A DNA stretch of 64,000 nucleotides from Paenibacillus_S vulneris (GTDB lineage Bacteria; Bacillota; Bacilli; Paenibacillales; NBRC-103111), in the NCBI RefSeq assembly GCF_039543185.1, contig NZ_BAABJG010000029.1:124001-188000 (forward strand), in the 5' to 3' direction. Under the pieces are notes generated by a model. It had not been told where the DNA came from. It was given only the letters and a program-made list of their open reading frames with translations, and made no database searches. The first letter of the stretch is position 1. Every line of letters starts with the position of its first letter. This document shows positions 33,049 through 40,869 of this stretch, piece by piece. The position numbers and the translations under genes are program-made.

Positions 33049-34020
33049 ATGCTGTATTTGCACGACGGCCACATCCGTGAGATAGGGGTCGACTGGGGTA
33101 AGCTGATTGGATTGATAGAGGAGGTCATCCGGTTAAAGGATGCCGGCCGTACGGCACATCCGTTGAAGCCTTATCTGCGGTTTCCCGATGAGCCCGCGAA
33201 CCGGATTATCGCGATGCCTGCGTATGTAGGCGGAAGCTTCGACATTGCCGGCATCAAGTGGATTGCCAGCTTTCCGGGCAACCGTCTGCAAGGGCTTCCT
33301 CGTGCTCATAATACGATTCTGCTGAATGACAGCTCCACGGGCAAGCCGCTTGCCTTTATCCATAGCGGTATGCTGAACGCGATTCGTACGGCGTCCGTCA
33401 GCGGGCTCATGCTTCGCGCCTACCTTGCAGCTCGAAGACAGGACTCGTTGCGAGTCGGCATTATCGGCTGGGGGCCTATCGGCCGGCTTCATTTGGAGAT
33501 GGTTAAGCAGGTGGTTGGCGATAAGCTGGAGCGGGTCGCTTTATTTGACTTGAATGGAATCGACCCTAGCTCGGTGCCGATAGATGTTCGGGAGATGACA
33601 GTCATTGCCGATGACTGGCGTACAGTATACCGCAGCTCGGATATATTCGCTACATGCACTGTAGCATCCGAGCGGTATATTGATGAGGCGCCGCCGCCCG
33701 GAGCGCTGCTGCTGAATGTATCTCTGCGGGATTATCAGCCTGCCAGCGCAGCCCGGTTGAAGGCGATCATCATTGACGATTGGAAGGAAGTATGCCGTGA
33801 GAATACCGATGTGGAGCAGCTTCATCTGCAATATCAATTGCAAGAATCCGATACGCGCTCGATAGCGGACGTGGTATGCCGGAATGCTTTATCTGAATAT
33901 GATGCGGAGGAGCCGATCTATTTCAATCCGATGGGCTTAGCCGTATTTGATATTGCCATAGCCCAGTATTATGTGCGGGAGGCTGTCAGGTCCGGAATAG
34001 GGATACCCCTGGAGGAATGA
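33049..34020 (+). CDS. sbnB: SbnB-like dehydrogenase of L-2,3-diaminopropionate synthesis
   Basis: A 323-residue NAD-dependent enzyme of the ornithine cyclodeaminase/mu-crystallin fold. The N-terminal half carries YVGGSFDIAGIKWIASFPGN and LIHSGMLNAIRTASVSGL-like residues, and the Rossmann part has VGIIGWGPIGRLHLEM (about residue 138). SbnB oxidatively splits N-(amino-carboxyethyl)glutamate to 2-oxoglutarate and L-2,3-diaminopropionate. Start is ATG 33049 after GTAGGAGGGAC. It is the last gene of the operon and is followed by a terminator. Confidence 0.9.
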   Translation: MLYLHDGHIREIGVDWGKLIGLIEEVIRLKDAGRTAHPLKPYLRFPDEPANRIIAMPAYVGGSFDIAGIKWIASFPGNRLQGLPRAHNTILLNDSSTGKPLAFIHSGMLNAIRTASVSGLMLRAYLAARRQDSLRVGIIGWGPIGRLHLEMVKQVVGDKLERVALFDLNGIDPSSVPIDVREMTVIADDWRTVYRSSDIFATCTVASERYIDEAPPPGALLLNVSLRDYQPASAARLKAIIIDDWKEVCRENTDVEQLHLQYQLQESDTRSIADVVCRNALSEYDAEEPIYFNPMGLAVFDIAIAQYYVREAVRSGIGIPLEE

Positions 34021-34047
34021 ATCAGCAGGAAGAACGATAGACGGAAG

Positions 34048-34132
34048 GTTGCCGTAACAGAGTATAGGGGAAAAAGCGGCGCATGCAAGCGCTTAGCTCG
34101 ATCCTATACGGTTGCTGGCAACATTTTTTTTT
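34048..34132 (+). terminator. Terminator of the diaminopropionate operon
   Basis: Long imperfect stem from GTTGCC...GTATAGG to CCTATAC...GGCAAC, with an inner loop holding GCGCATGCAAGCGC, followed by nine T residues. Confidence 0.8.
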
Positions 34133-34233
34133 ACAACAAGAGGCAAATCGGTATATTATTAAGATAGTGTTATTTCTCTAATCCAATTCTAACTACTCCT
34201 ATAGGATATTCAAATACGAAAGGAGGGGGCAGC

Positions 34234-34608
34234 ATGTTCATATCTCGGCGGAGCCGCCAGTGGATCATCCTGGTTTGGTTTGTCGTATGCTTCGTTCTGT
34301 TCCCATTAACCCCTCCCATCTCACAAAACCTGACATTCGAAGAAAACATGTTGAGCCAGTTCAACGAAACGCCTGCTTTCATGCGGGTCGTGCCCGAAGC
34401 CACCAAGATTTCGATTCCCGTTCTGATTCCTCCGGTACCTTGGTTCGACAAAGAGCGTCCCGATCCATGCTACCTGCTATTGATAGTTACCTTTGTTATT
34501 TTCCTGCGATCCAAAATACCCAAAATACTTAAGAAGGCCGTGCTGGCCCCTCTGAAATATACCTCGGATTACGTGGGCATCGCTTATTCCAACCTAACCG
34601 CAAAGTAG
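34234..34608 (+). CDS. Small membrane protein of unknown function
   Basis: A 124-residue protein starting at ATG 34234 after AAAGGAGGGGGCAGC. It has a basic start (RRSRQ), a hydrophobic helix WIILVWFVVCFVLFPL, an external segment of about 60 residues rich in proline, and a second hydrophobic stretch PCYLLLIVTFVIFL followed by a basic tail. I recognise no family. It lies 31 bases ahead of the YitT gene in the same direction and may be co-transcribed with it. Confidence 0.6.
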   Translation: MFISRRSRQWIILVWFVVCFVLFPLTPPISQNLTFEENMLSQFNETPAFMRVVPEATKISIPVLIPPVPWFDKERPDPCYLLLIVTFVIFLRSKIPKILKKAVLAPLKYTSDYVGIAYSNLTAK

Positions 34609-34639
34609 GAATGAATAAGTGTAAGAAGAGGGGATTTCA

Positions 34640-35536
34640 ATGACGAACATGCCATTATCACAAGAACAAATTGCAGCACAGCATCAAAAAGTAACCCGCA
34701 CTAAATTTCTGCAGCGCATTTTTTTCATGGTATTCGGATCGGCAATATTCTCGGTAGGTCTGGAAATTTTGCTTGTACCGAACCATATTATTGACGGGGG
34801 TATCGTAGGGATATCGATTATTTTATCGCACCTGCTGAATATTCCGTTAGGCGTTTTTCTCGTACTGCTCAATCTGCCGTTTCTGATGATAGGATACAAA
34901 CAGATTGGGAAAACCTTTGCGATATCGACCTTATTCTCGGTTCTTATTATGTCTATAGGCAGCTCCCTGCTGCATTCGATCAAGCCGTTCACTATGGATC
35001 CGCTGCTTGCGGCCGTCTTCGGCGGTATCATTCTCGGTATCGGCGTAGGCCTTGTCATCCGTTCGGGCGGTTCCCTGGACGGGACGGAGATTGTCGCTAT
35101 CCTGTTCAGCAAAAAAACACCGTTCTCCGTAGGCGAGATCGTCATGTTCTTCAACCTGTTTATTCTTAGCAGCGCCGGCTTCGTCTTCGGCTGGGATCAT
35201 GCGATGTATTCCCTGATTGCTTATTACATTGCGTTCCGGATGATCGATATTACGATTGAGGGTCTGGATCAATCCAAATCCGTATGGATCATCAGCGATG
35301 AATCGGAAAAGATCGGGCAGGCGATCACCTTCCGCCTTGGCCGCGGCGTAACCTACCTGAATGGGGAGGGCGCCTTTAGCGGGGATGACAAGAAGGTCAT
35401 CTTCAGCGTTATTACACGTCTGGAGGAAGCGAAGCTAAAATCGATTGTGGATGAGCATGATCCGAATGCATTTCTCGCTATCGGTAACATTCACGACGTG
35501 AAGGGCGGACGCTTTAAGAAAAAGGACATTCACTAA
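34640..35536 (+). CDS. YitT-family membrane protein (DUF161 plus DUF2179)
   Basis: A 298-residue protein with five or six membrane helices (about residues 25-210) followed by a cytoplasmic DUF2179 domain (TFRLGRGVTYLNGEGAFSGDDKKVIFSVITR, HDPNAFLAIGNIHDVKGGRF). Many spore formers carry several such proteins; no transport substrate is established for this member. The N-terminal segment SVGLEILLVPNHIIDGGIVGIS is diagnostic of the family. Start is ATG 34640 after AGAGGGGA. Terminated at 35541. Confidence 0.9.
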   Translation: MTNMPLSQEQIAAQHQKVTRTKFLQRIFFMVFGSAIFSVGLEILLVPNHIIDGGIVGISIILSHLLNIPLGVFLVLLNLPFLMIGYKQIGKTFAISTLFSVLIMSIGSSLLHSIKPFTMDPLLAAVFGGIILGIGVGLVIRSGGSLDGTEIVAILFSKKTPFSVGEIVMFFNLFILSSAGFVFGWDHAMYSLIAYYIAFRMIDITIEGLDQSKSVWIISDESEKIGQAITFRLGRGVTYLNGEGAFSGDDKKVIFSVITRLEEAKLKSIVDEHDPNAFLAIGNIHDVKGGRFKKKDIH

Positions 35537-35540
35537 TAAA

Positions 35541-35590
35541 AAAGGCAGCTCCAGGAGGCTATTGGCCTCTTCGGGGCTGCTATTTTTTTC
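35541..35590. terminator. Terminator between YitT and pectinesterase genes
   Basis: GCAGCTCC and GGGGCTGC stem with an inner GGAGG/CCTCT pairing, flanked by A and T runs; it can serve both convergent genes. Confidence 0.75.
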
Positions 35591-35640
35591 AACCTGCGGG
35601 GCGGAATCCCCGTTCAAGCCTGCGCCGTCAGAATCAGAGG

Positions 35641-36642
35641 TTAGACCGAAGCGGGATTCCAGCCATCTCCGCCAGCCAATACCTTGTCGACAGCGTAGGC
35701 TTGGGCTTCCTCTGCCGTCAGCTGCTTCGACCAGCTAACCCTCTGTTCGGCCGCGGCTCCCGGGCCTTGGTTGCGATACTCGCAAAATGCACTCGTTTGC
35801 TCACTCTCCGGCTTGTTCCAATTATCCCATCCGGCCGCGTGAATATGCTCACCCATCCAGCAGTGCAGGAAGGCGGCTTTGGCATAGTTTCTCCATGGTC
35901 TGCCCAGATAGACGGATTGTGCCGGAGCGTCGCTGGTAAGACGGCATTCATGGAACACGTAGCCGAAAGGAACCTCCTCCGGGGTAGAGGGAGCCGTCAG
36001 CCAGCCGTGAACGGAATCCGCAGGGAACTCCTGCGCATCTTCTTCACCCAGGCGCCGTTTGGAAAAAATTTCGCATTGGCGAAATACGGCTGTAGCCGAG
36101 CCGAATATGAAATCGACATCGCCTTCGATGTAGCACTGCTCATAATACTGCCGCACGTTTCTGCGGGGATAGCCTTCACGCGGTCCGCCGAAATGCGCTC
36201 TTTTCATGGGAGCCGGAGGCAAAGGTCCGGTAAACAGCGTATCCTGATGGCCGAGAAAGCGGCAGTTTTTGAACACCGCCCGGTCTCCGTCCACATAGGC
36301 TGCGAGAGCTTGACCGACAAGGGCGCCGCGTCCGGACGAATTCTCAAACGTAATCCGTTCCGCTGTGAAATCGTCGGCTCCAACGAAAAAGGAGTAGGAG
36401 TGAAATGTTTCATAAGGCTCACCGTTCGGGAATGCTTTTCTGGCATAATCATCGAAAGTAATGATCGTGTGCTCCGCGCTTTCACCTATGAGGTGGACCC
36501 CAGGCTTTTCCACATGAATCTTTTCTTTGTAAACTCCAGGTTTTATATAAATGACAACTGGCTCGGAGCGGTCGTCCGGAATACGGTCCAGTGCTTCCTG
36601 AACCGTGCGGAAATCTCCGCTTCCATCGGATGCTACTATCAT
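35641..36642 (-). CDS. Pectinesterase (carbohydrate esterase family 8)
   Basis: A 333-residue right-handed beta-helix enzyme that removes methyl groups from pectin. Family motifs in order: GSGDFRTVQEALD, YKEKIHV, GQALAAYVDGD, the catalytic aspartate in FLGHQDTLF, the second aspartate in GDVDFIFGSATAVF, and the C-terminal arginine in YLGRPWRNYA. It starts at the enzyme domain itself, ATG 36642 after AAAAAGGTGAGG, with no signal peptide, so it should act inside the cell on imported oligogalacturonides. A pectate-lyase-like gene lies 4 kb away. Confidence 0.93.
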   Translation of the reverse strand: MIVASDGSGDFRTVQEALDRIPDDRSEPVVIYIKPGVYKEKIHVEKPGVHLIGESAEHTIITFDDYARKAFPNGEPYETFHSYSFFVGADDFTAERITFENSSGRGALVGQALAAYVDGDRAVFKNCRFLGHQDTLFTGPLPPAPMKRAHFGGPREGYPRRNVRQYYEQCYIEGDVDFIFGSATAVFRQCEIFSKRRLGEEDAQEFPADSVHGWLTAPSTPEEVPFGYVFHECRLTSDAPAQSVYLGRPWRNYAKAAFLHCWMGEHIHAAGWDNWNKPESEQTSAFCEYRNQGPGAAAEQRVSWSKQLTAEEAQAYAVDKVLAGGDGWNPASV

Positions 36643-36869
36643 GAACGCCTCACCTTTTTCAATAGAAATAAGTAAATGTTATGCATCCAGTTTACCAGAT
36701 CGAACGTAAATACAATAGAAGTATTCATAGAGACAGGCTGGGAATTACGGGATAGGGCCGCTTGGATTTTTTATTCCAATTCGATGCAGCTTCCTCTTTT
36801 GGAAGGCATTGCTATAACGGTTTTCCTTGCTGTACACTAAGATAGGGATACTGGAATGGAGATGAATCG

Positions 36870-37874
36870 ATGGACAATGTGAGGCGCTTTTTTGCAAATT
36901 TAACGGTAAGACGATTTTCCATTCTTGCGGTTGTCTGCCTGCTGCTGTTTAGTATAAGAGATATGCTGAACATGGTGCTGCTAACCTTTTTAATCGCTTT
37001 TGTCATGCATAGCCTGCAAAAGGTCGTATCCAAAAGAATCAGCAAGTATGTTGTGGTGAACAGCAAGGTTATTATTATTTTGCTGTATCTGATCTTTGTC
37101 GCTACGATAGTTTTTGCGCTCATTCATTATGTACCGAAGGTATTTATTCAAATCAAGCAGTTGAAGGACAGTCTGGTTGCCTTTACGGCTCTGCCTGCAC
37201 CTGAGGACGAGTTTTCCCGTTATATTTACAAAACGCTGAAGGATTTGAACCTGCAAGCTTACGTCAAGCAGGGCTTCGAGTACGTGCTTCGAATCAGCAA
37301 TTGGGGGACGACCTTCATTTTGTCGTTAATCTTGAGTCTGGTCTTCGTTCTGGAGAAAAGCCGCATTGCTGCATTCACATCCCGGATGAAAACAAGCAAA
37401 TTGTCCTGGCTGTACGAGGAACTGGAGTACTTCGGCAAAAAGTTCATCCTGTCGTTCGGCAAGGTGATCGAAGCCCAGCTGTTGATTGCAATCTGCAATA
37501 CGGTATTTACGGTTATCGGACTGTGGATTCTAGGCTTCCCTTACTTGTTTGCGCTGTCCATCATGATCTTTCTTCTGAGCCTTGTTCCTGTGGTGGGTTT
37601 TGTGGTTTCTTTGGTTCCGTTATGTCTGATCGGGTACAATATCGGCGGACTGACGATGGTGATCTATGTTGTTGTTATGATCGCCGTCCTGCATGCCTTG
37701 GAAGGATACTTGCTCAATCCGAAGCTGATGTCATCCAAAATGAACCTTCCGATGTTCTATACCTTCGTTGTTCTTGTCTTCTCGGAGCATTATCTGGGGG
37801 TATGGGGATTGATTCTGGGGATTCCGATCTTCGTCTTTTTGCTCGATATACTGGATGTCAATACGAAAGAATGA
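36870..37874 (+). CDS. AI-2E/PerM-family membrane transporter
   Basis: A 334-residue protein with seven to eight membrane helices of the PerM (DUF20) family. Two helices near the start, a soluble segment of about 80 residues (KVFIQIKQLKDSLVAF...), then helices to the C-terminus including the conserved IFLLSLVPVVGFVVSLVPL and HALEGYLLNPKLMSSKMNLP stretches. Members include AI-2 exporters and sodium/proton antiporters; this one cannot be assigned. Start is ATG 36870 after TGGAGATG. Confidence 0.88.
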   Translation: MDNVRRFFANLTVRRFSILAVVCLLLFSIRDMLNMVLLTFLIAFVMHSLQKVVSKRISKYVVVNSKVIIILLYLIFVATIVFALIHYVPKVFIQIKQLKDSLVAFTALPAPEDEFSRYIYKTLKDLNLQAYVKQGFEYVLRISNWGTTFILSLILSLVFVLEKSRIAAFTSRMKTSKLSWLYEELEYFGKKFILSFGKVIEAQLLIAICNTVFTVIGLWILGFPYLFALSIMIFLLSLVPVVGFVVSLVPLCLIGYNIGGLTMVIYVVVMIAVLHALEGYLLNPKLMSSKMNLPMFYTFVVLVFSEHYLGVWGLILGIPIFVFLLDILDVNTKE

Positions 37875-37887
37875 GCTGAAAAAAACT

Positions 37888-37962
37888 GCTTTTCGTTTCC
37901 TGTGAAAAGCATTAAAAAAGGCAATCCGTACGTAAGTGGGTTACGACGGGTTGCCTTTTTTA
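37888..37962. terminator. Terminator region after the PerM-family gene
   Basis: Two hairpins: GCTTTT/AAAAGC at 37888-37910, then AAAAAAGGCAATCCGT paired with ACGGGTTGCCTTTTTT at 37914-37961. The second is symmetrical and can also stop minus-strand transcription from the MalT-like gene. Confidence 0.85.
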
Positions 37963-38032
37963 GCGTGATAACTGCGCACATCACCTGAATCAGCTGCGCA
38001 GCTGTGTTAAAGCCGCAGCGGGTAGAGCCCGC

Positions 38033-40657
38033 TTAAGCTTCGTCGTCCTCCTGCAGCAGCAGCTCCTGCACCGCTATCAGAGCCTGAGTCCGGGAGGAGA
38101 CTCCCAGCTTCTCATATAGCCGTGAAAGATACACCTTGACCGTCCCCTCTGATAAAAAGAGCTCTGCGGCGATCTGCTTGTTAGTGGCTCCCTGCCGGAG
38201 CAAGCGGAGCAAATTCAATTCGCTGCGGCTTAAGGACACGTCCGAAGCAGAGGAGGCTTGGGCTGCCGGACGTTCCCCGTTCGGGAACAAACTTAAAAGC
38301 ATGGCGACGTAAGCCGCGGAGACTGGGCTTCTGCCCCTGCCGGCTTCCGATTGAGGCGGACCTTGCTTGGCATAGAGGGACAACAATTCCGCCATCGGTG
38401 TCCCCTCATCCAGAAAGCTGCGGACATATTGGTTTTTTTCGCCGATTAGAAGCGCTTCATGAAGATGGCTCAGAGCATCGCTGCGATGTCCCCTCTGATA
38501 TTCAAGAAGCGCCTGCAGATTGCTGATTTCTAACAGACTCGAGACAAGCTGCTCCCTTTCGCATTGAGGCTTGAGCAGTTCGAGCAGGCGAAGGGCTTCC
38601 TTCTCCTTGCGCTGCTTAGCCAGCAGCCGGACAAAGGTGACATAGTGGAATTCCCGGCTGAAGGTAGGTCTGTCCTTGACGGACAGTTCGAGCGGGGCAA
38701 GCTCCTTCCTGGCTTTGGCCAGTTGTCCTTCCCTCAAATACAGACGGGCTTTGAACGCTCTCAGCAGGTTCATCCAATGCATCCAGTTGGTGCCGAATTC
38801 GCTGCGTGCCTTTTCCATTACTTCCTCGATGATGGAGTGGGCCACGTGAGGCCTGCCTTCCGCTGCATGAAGCAGAGCCTGCGTAATGCGAAGCGGTACG
38901 ATCAGACCGGGTGTTGCCTTGGTTAAGGCAGCCCCTTCAACGAAGGAGGCCGCTTCGCGGGAGCTGTCCAGCTTGTTCCACTCGTAATACCCTTCGGCAA
39001 GCGACTGCTTCACGTACAAATGAATGAGCGAATGCTGCCAGCCATGCGACTCCAGCACCCCCATGAACAGCTTGCCGACCGCTTCGGTTTCGCTCGACAG
39101 CTGTCCCTTGAGGCCTAGGGAAGTCCTTCTTACCAGCGGCTCGGTTATGTTGTAGTTGAAGCCGTAGTAGATCGGATTGGCCGGCAGCATATCGTTCAGC
39201 AGGCTATCCTTGGAGGATAGCCACTTGTCGAATGCCCCGGTAGAAACAATTATGTTCGATCTCACGAACAGGATGCCGCTTTGCAGCTGCTTTCGTCTTG
39301 CCGTATCGTCTAATCCCAGGCATCCGGCCTCCACTGTATCCAGTACGGTATCGGAGCGCTGCAGCTGTCCTGTCAGCATGAGAACAAAGGAGTGCAGAAG
39401 CAGCGTTTCGAGCGACAGCTCGTAGGCGGCAGGGAAGCTCTCCAGCCAGCGAAGAAGGGTGACCACCTCACCCCGCTGCAGAACCGCAGGCAGATGCCGT
39501 TCCAAATAAAGCTCCGCCAGCGGATACGCTTCGGCAGCTAACGCATGATCGATAGCTTCGTCCATCCACCCCCGTTTGGCGTTCTCCATGCTGGCCCGCT
39601 TGTTGGATAAAAGCCACTGGCCGGGATCTGTTTTTTGCAAAAGCTCCCGCAGGTACCGGGCGAACAACGGATAGTAGCGAAACCATTGGTTATCGTCGTC
39701 CAGCGGGACCAGGAACAGGTTCAGCTGCTTAACGGTTTCGAGCATAGTGAGGTTGTCCAAGTCAGGGCATATGGCAGCGCATATTCGCAGATCCATCCGA
39801 TCCAGCACGCTGGTGGCCAGCACAAAGCGATATACATCGTCCGGCAGCTTGGATAGGACCTCATGGAACAAATAATCCGAGATGCTGCGGTGGCTTCCTT
39901 GAAATTCCGCGATAAACCGGTCGTAGCCCCTCTCGGAGCGCAGCGCTATCGAGATCAATTGCAATCCGGTAACCCATCCTTCCGTTCGCAGCGCCAATTG
40001 TTCGATTTGCGGGCTGGACAGGTTCAATCCCGGCATGTTCAGGAAAAACCGTTCGGTTTCCTCTTGGGTAAACTGCAGCTGCAGGGCGTGAATATCGTGA
40101 CGCTCCTCCCTAATCATCCATTTTGCAGTAGAGAAGGGCAGCTCCGTTCGCGTGGAGATCACTATATGCATGGCAGGGGGCAAGTAGTCTATGAAATACG
40201 AAAGACTATCATGAATCCGCTGCTCGTCTATCTGCTGATAATTATCCAGGATAAGAGAAAGGGGACCAGGCAGCGAATACAATTCGTTGATTAAGGCATC
40301 CAGAAAGGTGCTGATGGAGGCGCTGGGAAGAATATGAACCAGAGGCAGGAAACGACCGGCGCGGTCCGGAACGGCGGATGCAAGTGCATGAACGATATAT
40401 CGCCAAAATCGGAGCCAATCATTATCCAGGCGATCCAAGGTCACCCAGGCGCTGTGCTGTACCCGGGCATGCGCCCATTGAGCCAGTAACGTCGTTTTAC
40501 CGAACCCTGCAGGCGCACAAATCAGCGTAATCCGGCCCTTTACCCCTTCGGTAACTGAATCCAGCAGCCGGTCTCTTGGGATCAGATGATCCTTGAGAGC
40601 AGGGACGGCGATTTTCGGTTTTAATAAATTAAGTTCTGTGTCCGTTGTTGGAATCAT
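38033..40657 (-). CDS. MalT-like (LAL) LuxR-family transcriptional regulator
   Basis: An 874-residue ATP-dependent activator. N-terminal STAND-type NTPase with Walker A CAPAGFGKTTLLAQW near residue 60 and a Walker B-like strand PLSLILDNYQ; a long middle part of TPR-like helices (about 350-780); C-terminal LuxR helix-turn-helix (LSRSELNLLRLLRQGATNKQIAAELFLSEGTVKVYLSRLYEKLGV). I place the start at ATG 40657, just after GTGAGGAG; an in-frame ATG at 40687 has no ribosome site. It stands between the pectinesterase and pectate-lyase-like genes and could regulate them, but no target site is visible. Confidence 0.9.
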   Translation of the reverse strand: MIPTTDTELNLLKPKIAVPALKDHLIPRDRLLDSVTEGVKGRITLICAPAGFGKTTLLAQWAHARVQHSAWVTLDRLDNDWLRFWRYIVHALASAVPDRAGRFLPLVHILPSASISTFLDALINELYSLPGPLSLILDNYQQIDEQRIHDSLSYFIDYLPPAMHIVISTRTELPFSTAKWMIREERHDIHALQLQFTQEETERFFLNMPGLNLSSPQIEQLALRTEGWVTGLQLISIALRSERGYDRFIAEFQGSHRSISDYLFHEVLSKLPDDVYRFVLATSVLDRMDLRICAAICPDLDNLTMLETVKQLNLFLVPLDDDNQWFRYYPLFARYLRELLQKTDPGQWLLSNKRASMENAKRGWMDEAIDHALAAEAYPLAELYLERHLPAVLQRGEVVTLLRWLESFPAAYELSLETLLLHSFVLMLTGQLQRSDTVLDTVEAGCLGLDDTARRKQLQSGILFVRSNIIVSTGAFDKWLSSKDSLLNDMLPANPIYYGFNYNITEPLVRRTSLGLKGQLSSETEAVGKLFMGVLESHGWQHSLIHLYVKQSLAEGYYEWNKLDSSREAASFVEGAALTKATPGLIVPLRITQALLHAAEGRPHVAHSIIEEVMEKARSEFGTNWMHWMNLLRAFKARLYLREGQLAKARKELAPLELSVKDRPTFSREFHYVTFVRLLAKQRKEKEALRLLELLKPQCEREQLVSSLLEISNLQALLEYQRGHRSDALSHLHEALLIGEKNQYVRSFLDEGTPMAELLSLYAKQGPPQSEAGRGRSPVSAAYVAMLLSLFPNGERPAAQASSASDVSLSRSELNLLRLLRQGATNKQIAAELFLSEGTVKVYLSRLYEKLGVSSRTQALIAVQELLLQEDDEA

Positions 40658-40814
40658 AGGCTCCTCACACAATTTGACAGGATTCATCAGGGAATCAAGT
40701 CGGATCTATGTTTCATTATAACGGAATATAGGGAAAAAGGTCACTTGCAGGAAGAGGGTAAAATGGAAAGATGCAGGTGAAATCCACTGGAACCAGCTTT
40801 TTGGGAAAAACAGA

Positions 40815-40846
40815 AAGCACCGGGCCCTTTACGAAGGCCCGGTGCT
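40815..40846 (-). terminator. Terminator of the pectate-lyase-like gene
   Basis: AGCACCGGGCC and GGCCCGGTGCT form a perfect 11-bp stem; on the minus strand it is followed by TTCTGTTTTT. Confidence 0.8.
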
Positions 40847-40869
40847 AATTCAGATGGTATATGAGCTCG

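Noticed and set aside
37975..38000. Third copy of the short dispersed repeat (ACCTGAATCAGCT)
   Set aside because: Only 13 bases match and the flanks differ; it is too short to separate from chance.
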